Shown: piece after piece, positions 57,691 to 64,000 of the stretch
Numbering within the stretch: position 1 is the first letter of the stretch
Layout of the letters: every line of letters starts with the position of its first letter
Source of the DNA: Morinoia aosen
Taxonomy: Eukaryota > Arthropoda > Malacostraca > Amphipoda > Talitridae
Direction of reading: 5' to 3'
DNA: 64,000 bases
NCBI GenBank assembly: GCA_030386875.1
Contig: CM059569.1
Location: 46,415,842 to 46,479,841, forward strand
Position numbers and translations under genes: made by a program
Notes under the pieces: model-generated
Seen by the model: the letters and a program-made list of their open reading frames with translations, nothing else
Told to the model about the DNA's origin: nothing
Databases searched by the model: none

Positions 57691-58600
57691 AATTATAATA
57701 ATTGAATAATAATTCGATGGGTAATGTCTCAACTCACTCAACGACGATATTCAAGCATTTGACTCAAATGATGTGAAGCAAATTTAATAACGAAAATTTA
57801 TTTCAACCAGTTACAGTCATAGAATTTGCCGTAAAATAAAAATTTTCTTGACGTGCTAATTTCTTATATTATATACTTCAGTAAGTTGATGTGTTAAAAG
57901 CACACGAGAGAAGTTTGCAAGGTAAAATTGTACGAGGAACATATTGTGGCATCTATGTTAACAAGTGTTTTAGAGCAACAAATGATAGCATCGCAAATTT
58001 GAAAGGTCAACATGAAAGCGAACAGCAGCTAATTATTTCTCTGAATTTGCTCTATTACAGCAACTCACAACCATCAGTTTTATACACTTGTCGCTGCATG
58101 TATCGATTTAATAAACATTTTGTTAGAAAATCATTAAGCAGATTTCCCTAAGCGTCAAGATACAACAGAAATGTTCCTCAGAGTCTCCTCTAGTCACCGC
58201 CACGCAATTGTGTAGGAATTCAGCAAACACAAAATCTTTTTAAATTCGTTCTTAGGCCTTAGCTGTGCCGGCTGAAGAATGCCGTGTTCTATCGGACGTC
58301 CTCGCTCTGCTCGCAGTGGCAAAATGAGAAAAAGTCTCCCAGCAGATTTTCATTTCGCATTTTTTGGCTTAAATTTCAAGTAGTTCTTCTTACAACGCAA
58401 AATTATTTACTTTAGGACTGTTGTAACGTACCGAGATGCCCTAAACATATTTGTTGACAAAACATTGCAGATTTTTAGGTTTTATGTTTCAAAAAACACT
58501 TAGCAATCTTTAATGTTTTAGTCCAGGAAATAACGTAAATATTTCTATAGCTGCGAATGCACTTCGCAATTTGTCAGCGCTGTACGAACCTTGGAGAATT
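57691..58600. other. No recognised gene
   Basis: An 86-codon ORF (57891-58151) lacks motifs. The sequence is AT-rich. Confidence 0.45.
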
Positions 58601-58604
58601 AGAT

Positions 58605-59170
58605 GAAGCACGAAAGTAAGGGGCGATGCAGCATGAAAGTGAGGGATGATGCAGCACGAATGTGAGGGATGATGCAGCACGAAAGTGAGGGATGATGCAG
58701 CACGAATGTGAGGGATGATGCAGCATGAAAGTGAGGGATGATGCAGCACGAATGTGAGGGATGATGCAGCACGAAAGTGAGGGATGATGCAGCACGAAAG
58801 TGAGGGATGATGCAGCACGAAAGTGAGGGATGATGCAGCACGAAAGTGAGGGATGATGCAGCACGAATGTGAGGGATGATGCAGCACGAAAGTAAGGGGT
58901 GATGCAGCATGAAAGTGAGGGATGATGCAGCACGAAAGTGTGGGATGATGCAGCATGAAAGTGAGGGATGATGCAGCATGAAAGTGAGGGATGATGCAGC
59001 ACGAAAGTGTGGGATGATGCAGCACGAAAGTGAGGGATGATGCAGCACGAAAGTGAGGGATGATGCAGCACGAAAGTGAGGGATGATGCAGCACGAAAGT
59101 GAGGGATGATGCAGCACGAAAGTGAGGGATGATGCAGCACGAAAGTGAGGGATGATGCAGCACGAAAGTA
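58605..59170. repeat. 23-bp minisatellite (~24 copies)
   Basis: GAAAGTGAGGGATGATGCAGCAC repeats. Main variants are CACGAATG, CATGAAAG and GTGTGGG. With no stop in the minus-strand frames it gives three overlapping spurious ORFs of about 195-219 codons. Confidence 0.98.
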
Positions 59171-59335
59171 AGGAATGAAATAGCATTTTAAAAACATCAG
59201 GTCATTGAAAGGAAGGAAGAAAATATTTACCAATGCAGTATTTAATAAGAAAACGTTTCATTACTGAGCCCTTCTTCTTCAAAGTTACCCGAAAGATTCG
59301 AATGCAGGGAAAGAATTTCCTTAGAACAGAAAAAC

Positions 59336-60592
59336 TTGACGGAACTCGATTACGACGCCGAAGAATTTTCCGTTTCAAAAAAATGAATTCCGTACAAATG
59401 CAATCAACTGGACACAGCAAAATGTTTGTCTCTGCTTGTAAACTGGATGCAATTGAAAAATACTTCTTACCTGTAATTTATATGTTCTTTTATTTGAAGA
59501 AAATAACACGTTCTTCCTTGAACAAATCAACACCTGTATTATTGTCTCTCACCAGTATTTTTAGTTCAATAAACACTGCTTGTTCTCTGATAGTAAAAGT
59601 CTGTTTGACCAGGAGTAGAGTTTGTACTGAACAGAGTGTCAATACCAAGCCCATTTAAATTTACCATCTGAATTTTTAGTTCAATAAACATTGTTTCTTT
59701 TCTGGTAGTAAAAGTCAGTTTGACCAGACGTATACATCGATTGCACTGAACAGAGTGTCAATACCAAGCCCATTTTCCAACTGCAAATCCAATCTTGCGA
59801 GCCTGAGTGGCTACAATCCATCAGGGAACGATATGGAATCAACAAGTGACGTCCGTGTTGCAGAGCTCAGCAGTTAATACCCCAACACTTCGCTGTCGTG
59901 AGACGAAAGAGTGTCTAGATCAGTGGGTCTTAACCTGGGTTCGATCGAACCCCAGGGTCCGGTGAGTCAAACCCCTGGGTTGGGTATGATAGAGTTTGAA
60001 CACTGATACAGTTTATAATTAAATACTTATGTTTTAAATTGAAGAAAAACAAAACATTCAAATGTATTCTTTCCAATTACTAAGGGTTCGATGAATGCAT
60101 GTATGGAACTTGTGGGATTCAGTACTTCCAACATGGTTGAGAACCACTGCTCTAGATGAAGCGATGTACGAACTACATGAATCAACATTTCAACAAAATG
60201 ATTTAAGAAATCAATGCACAACACAAATTGGTAAATGGGTGTCCTATGTAGGGAAGATCTGTACGTAAATTGGGAAACCCGGCTTGTCAAACCTGCGTCC
60301 TGCGACGCTACTGACGATCAAACAAAGTGTACATGGTTGTCGGTTTTGTTTTTTGGTGTCCAGTGTGGCGTAATTGCTGGGAAAACTTCCGGAGTGTCCT
60401 CGATTGGTATCAATTCCGCTACGGTGTGCGGCGGAATTGCAAAAGTTTGCGGCCCAAAATGGGATAATTATCGCGTAATTCCACGAGTTCTTCAAGCAGA
60501 AATGATGTTTGGACTGAGCTCATTGAGTTGCATGAGCTCGCACGGCTCAGTGAATTTTTTGGCATGGAGCAACACTTCGGCACTGCTCAGTT
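59336..60592. repeat. Left arm of a 3.9-kb imperfect palindrome
   Basis: Reverse-complementary to 61963-63219 (paired coordinates sum to about 122555), with scattered substitutions and small indels. The arm carries a ~125-bp internal tandem duplication (TTTTTAGTTCAATAAACA, GTAAAAGTC-GTTTGACCAG, GTCAATACCAAGCCCATTT, twice between 59560 and 59775), the hAT-like MITE at 59921, a 124-codon ORF (60235-60609) and, at the inner end, a single 37-bp monomer (TTTTTTGGCATGGAGCAAC) that is amplified on the other side. Confidence 0.9.
59921..60149. mobile_element. hAT-like MITE (229 bp) in the left palindrome arm
   Basis: Ends CAGTGGGTCTTAACCTGGG and GGTTGAGAACCACTG are the common hAT 'CAGTGGTTCTCAACC' type. 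The 8-bp flanks are GTCTAGAT and CTCTAGAT (7 of 8 identical), fitting a hAT target-site duplication. Internal GTTCGATCGAACC and GGGTTCGATGAATG are also typical. It inserted before the palindrome formed, because the other arm has it at the mirrored place. Confidence 0.8.
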
Positions 60593-60609
60593 CAAGTACT
60601 TTAAAATGA
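60235..60609 (+). CDS. Conserved-in-both-arms ORF of unknown function (124 codons)
   Basis: Reads MGVLCREDLYVNWETRLVKP, later GKTSGVSSIGINSATVCGGI, and ends in the first copy of the LAWSNTSALL repeat peptide. The mirrored arm retains most of this reading but is frameshifted at a poly-T/poly-A run. No domain is recognised. The opposite strand is also partly open (60244-60495). It may be part of a mobile element carried in the palindrome. Confidence 0.25.
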   Translation: MGVLCREDLYVNWETRLVKPASCDATDDQTKCTWLSVLFFGVQCGVIAGKTSGVSSIGINSATVCGGIAKVCGPKWDNYRVIPRVLQAEMMFGLSSLSCMSSHGSVNFLAWSNTSALLSSSTLK

Positions 60610-60975
60610 ACAATTCTGAATTTGAGTTGGACTGCAGTCGCTGTATGCTATAGCGTTCACGTCGAAATTATTGGATTTACTCCTTGCCTAAATACATCCC
60701 CTATGATGGAAAGCGATAGAGCAACGTTGCATCATGCCAGTAGTTTGAATTTATTTTTACTTCGTTCACTCGACCTAGGTGGATAACAATGCACATGATT
60801 TATTTTCACTTATTCTTCTTAAAATTTCTGTGCAATGATGACATTCAATAATTATACAGATTTTTCTTGTGAGATGACATGTCTTAATCTAACTCAAATC
60901 GTTATTTCACGAGCAAGTCAACTCTGAAAACATTCTTTTAAAGCGTTATATTGTCGCTTTTCAAAAAATAAATTA
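60600..60975. other. Unique part of the palindrome spacer
   Basis: AT-rich sequence without repeat or coding signal. Confidence 0.5.
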
Positions 60976-60978
60976 TAC

Positions 60979-62003
60979 TTGATCACGCCGAAGTAATGCT
61001 CCATACAAAAAATGTAATTGTGCCACGCTTAAGTGTTGCTACCTGCCAAAAAAAATAACTGAACAATGCCGAAGTATTGCTCCATGCCAAAAAATTTAGC
61101 AATGCCGAAGTGTGGCTCCATGCCAAAAAATTGACAAATGCCGAAGTGTTGCTCCATGCCAAAAAGGTTGAACAATGCCGAAGTGTTGTTCCATGACAAA
61201 AAATGGAGCAATGCCGAAGTGTTGCTCCATGCAAAAAAAATTGAGCAACGCCGAAGTGTTGCTCCATGCCAAAAAAATTGAGCAATGCCGAAGTGTTGCT
61301 CCATGCCAAAAAAAATGAGCAATGCCGAAGTGTTGTTCCATGACAAAAAATTGAGCAATGCCGAAGTGTTGCTCCATGCCAAAAAATTGAGAAATGCCGA
61401 AGTGTTGCTCCATGCCAAAAAAATGAGCAATGCCGAAGTGTTTTTCCATGACAAAAAATTGAGCAATGCCGAAGTGTTGCTCCATGCCAAAAAAATTGAG
61501 CAATGCCGAAGTGTTGCTCCATGCCAAAAAAAATGAGCAATGCCGAAGTGTTGTTCCATGACAAAAAATTGAGCAATGCCGAAGTGTTGCTCCATGCCAA
61601 AAAATTGAGAAATGCCGAAGTGTTGCTCCATGCCAAAAAAATGAGCAATGCCGAAGTGTTGCTCCATGCCAAAAAAAATGAGCAATGCCGAAGTGTTTTT
61701 CCATGACAAAAAATTGAGCAATGCCGAAGTGTTGCTCCATGCCAAAAAAATGAGCAATGCCGAAGTGTTTTTCCATGACAAAAAATTGAGCAATGCCGAA
61801 GTATTGCTCCATGCCAAAAAAATGAGCAATGCCGAAGTGTTTTTCCATGCCAAAAAATTGAGAAATGCCGAAGTGTTGCTCCATGCCAAAAAAATGAGCA
61901 ATGCCGAAGTGTTGCTCCATGCCAAAAAAATGAGCAATGCCGAAGTGTTGCTCCATGCCAAAAAATTGAGAAATGCCGAAGTGTTGCTCCATGCCAAAAA
62001 ATT
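60979..62003. repeat. 36-38 bp minisatellite (~27 copies) on the right side of the palindrome spacer
   Basis: Unit GAGCAATGCCGAAGTGTTGC, TCCATGCC and a variable A7-A9 run with ATT or ATG. Two-unit alternation of TTGTTCCATGACA/TTTTTCCATGACA with TTGCTCCATGCCA is visible. The leftmost units (60979-61040) are the most diverged. Minus-strand ORFs up to 399 codons (LAWSNTSALLNF repeats) are artefacts. Confidence 0.97.
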
Positions 62004-63219
62004 CACTGAGCCGTGCGAGCTCATGCAACTCAATGAGCTCAGTCCAAACATCATTTCTGCTTGAAGAACTCGTGGAATTACGCGATAATTATCCCATTTT
62101 GGGCCGCAAACTTTTGCAATTCCGCCGCACACCGTAGCGGAATTGATACCAATCGAGGACACTCCGGAAGTTTTCCCGCAATTACGCCACACTGGACACC
62201 AAAAAACCAAACCGGCAACCATGTACACTTTGTATGATCGTCAGTAGCGTCGCAGGATGCAGGTTTGACAAGCCGGGTTTCCCAATTTACGTACGGATCT
62301 TCCCTACATAGGTCACCCATTTACCAATTTGTGTTGTGCATTGATTTCTTAAATCATTTTGTTGAAATGTTGATTCATGTAGTTGGTACATCGCTTCATC
62401 TAGAGCAGTGGTTCTCAACCATGTTGGAAGTACTGAATCCCACAAGTTCCATGCATGCATTCATCGAACCCTTAGTAATTGGAAAAAATACATTTAAATA
62501 TATTCTTTTTCTTCAAATTGAAACATAAGTAAAAACTATATACTGTGTCAGTGTTCAAACTCTATCGTACCCAACCCAGGGGTTTGACTCGCTGAACTTC
62601 TGGGGTTCGATCGAACCCAAGTTAAGTCTCACTGATCTAGACACTCTTTCGTCTCAAGACAGCGGAGCGATGGGATATTAACTGCTGAGCTCTGCAACAT
62701 GGACGTCCCTTGTTGATTCCATATCGTTCCCTGATGGATTGTAGCCACTAAGGCTCGCTAGATTGGATTTGCAGATGGAAAATGGGCTTGGTATTGACAC
62801 TCGGTTCAGTGCAATCAATGTATACGTCTGGTCAAACTGATTGTTACTACCAGAAAAGAAACAATGTTTATTGAACTAAATATTCAGGTGTTAAATTTTA
62901 TATGGGCTTGGTATTGACACTCTGTTCAGTACAATCTCTACTCCTGGTCAAACAGACTTTAACTATCAGAGAACAAGCAGTGTTTATTGAACTAAAAATA
63001 CCGGTGGGAAACAATAACACAGGTGTTGATTTGTTCAAAGAAGAACGTGTTATTTTCTTCGAATAAAAGAATATATAAATATAAGGTTAGATGTGTTGTT
63101 CAATTGTATTCAGTTTATAAGCAGAGACAACATTTTGCTGTGTCCTTTTGATTGCATTTGTAAGGCATTCGTATTTTTGAAATTGAGAATTCTTCGGCTG
63201 TCGTAATTGAGTTCCGGCA
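61963..63219. repeat. Right arm of the 3.9-kb imperfect palindrome
   Basis: Inverted relative to 59336-60592, with the same gene order mirrored: monomer, ORF (62078-62320 minus), hAT-like MITE, internal 125-bp duplication and outer GATTGCATTTGTA-GG-ATTC. The arms differ by substitutions and short indels, so this is an old inverted duplication or a long-TIR element. Confidence 0.9.
62406..62634. mobile_element. hAT-like MITE (229 bp) in the right palindrome arm
   Basis: Mirror copy of 59921-60149. Ends CAGTGGTTCTCAACCATG and AAGTTAAGTCTCACTG; flanks ATCTAGAG and ATCTAGAC (7 of 8 identical). Confidence 0.8.
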
Positions 63220-63239
63220 ATTGTTTCTACTCAAATGAA

Positions 63240-64000
63240 TGCTGCTCAGACCCATCCTCACTTACGCACACACACATCTTGGTACGCAGACACTGCTCGC
63301 ACACACTTACAGAAACTACAGTCCACACAAAACGCAGCGTTGCGCATTGCCACGGGCTGTACACGATCGACCCCTATAGCACACCTACACGAAGAAGCCC
63401 TTGTCCTCCCCCTCCTTGACCACATGAACACGCTAGGGACAAACTTCTACACCTCCACACAAGACCCTGCCCACCCGCTACACTACATGCAACAACCCCG
63501 GCCAACCCAACGAACATTACACACCACCCCGGCCACACACCTCAAAACACTATACGACTCCCTCCCTCCCTGCCCCCCTGACACCTCACTGCGCACACAC
63601 ACATACACACACAGTTCACTTCACGCGCCCTCGCTGCCCTACCCCCTAACTCCCTCCTCGGAGTAAGACCCCCCCCCCCCCGTCCCCTCGACGGAGCGAT
63701 CCCTCTCCAGGCAGGATCGAGTCCACCTGGCGCGGCTGCGGTGCGGGCACCACACTTCACTCCCCTCATACATGCACAGAATAGGACTTGCGGAGGACGA
63801 CAGCTGCGTCTGGTGTCATGCCAACGTGGGCGATCTTACGCATGTCCTCCAACACTGTCCCGCCCTACACGCACACCGACACACACACCAGATACATGCA
63901 GTGGAGCACCTCTGGACTCGCCCCGCGGACGTCGTGAGGTTTCTGCACGACGCGGGCGTCTTCCAGAGGCCCATATAACCACACCCCTCTTCGCCTCGGG
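63240..64000 (+). pseudogene. 3' end of a non-LTR retrotransposon ORF2 (Jockey/R1-like), frame-broken
   Basis: Conserved C-terminal blocks occur in order but in different frames: RPILTYA (63248), WYADTARTHLQKLQSTQNAA, LRIATGCTRSTPIAHLHEEA, FTSRALAALPPNSLLGVR, SRQDRVHLARLRCGHHTSLP and the zinc knuckle CVWCHANVGDLTHVLQHC (C-x2-C-x8-H-x4-C), ending FLHDAGVFQRPI and a stop at 63978. Frame changes fall at a CA run (63270-63278), near another CA run (63595-63613) and at a C homopolymer (63668-63681). The copy is 5'-truncated, starting about where the palindrome ends. GC-rich, unlike its neighbours. The 3' UTR continues off the window. Confidence 0.88.

Noticed and set aside
58510-59233. Minus-strand ORFs of 195-219 codons (SCCIIPHFRAASSLTF repeats)
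   Set aside because: Frames through the 23-bp minisatellite.

Overview
The window is eukaryotic and almost certainly arthropod DNA. It is AT-rich and intron-bearing, with canonical GT/AG splice sites, TTAGG-like repeats, a tRNA-derived SINE, non-LTR retrotransposon 3' ends, hAT and Tc1/mariner-like remnants and a four-transmembrane gene of an arthropod-type family. I cannot tell crustacean from hemipteroid insect from the sequence alone. There are no prokaryotic operons, CRISPR arrays or rRNA genes.

One gene can be supported from end to end. Five exons on the + strand (7105-7167, 9661-9718, 11676-11758, 13442-13636, 14121-14234) join with matching phases (0, 1, 0, 0) into a 170-residue protein. 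It has a Cys-rich N-terminus, four hydrophobic segments and a charged cytoplasmic tail, most like the DUF4728 / pasiflora-like tetraspan membrane proteins. No single long ORF reveals it, because every exon is under 200 nt.

The rest is dominated by minisatellites, about a third of the window. The largest is a 28-bp array of about 335 copies (42.99-52.39 kb). Others have units of 51 bp (7.8-9.0 kb), 33 bp (9.7-11.4 kb), 41 bp (21.7-23.4 kb), 16 bp (26.9-27.5 kb), 63 bp (28.6-29.4 kb), 45 bp (31.3-33.0 kb), 23 bp (58.6-59.2 kb) and 37 bp (61.0-62.0 kb), plus many small degenerate families. These arrays produce very long but spurious ORFs, up to 2651 codons. Several show higher-order repeat structure.

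Transposon remnants: a LINE reverse-transcriptase 3' fragment (3.0-3.85 kb, minus), a SINE (4.24-4.53 kb), hAT-type MITEs (21.17 kb; 59.92 and 62.41 kb), piggyBac-like terminal sequences (14.8 and 36.4 kb), a TIR element with a broken DUF4817-type transposase N-terminus (56.27-56.85 kb), two copies of an unclassified dispersed repeat (16.95 and 57.38 kb), a 3.9-kb imperfect palindrome (59.3-63.2 kb) and a non-LTR ORF2 3' end at the right edge.

The most striking observation concerns the gene. Four of its five exons abut tandem repeats, and at three of them the repeat unit contains the splice site and the adjoining exon sequence (exon 1 donor side, exon 3 and exon 4 acceptor sides). At exon 2 the 1.7-kb array starts at the donor. 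The result is in-frame alternative donors at exon 1 and decoy acceptors followed by stop codons before exons 3 and 4. This suggests that minisatellites here are seeded at exon edges and remodel splicing.
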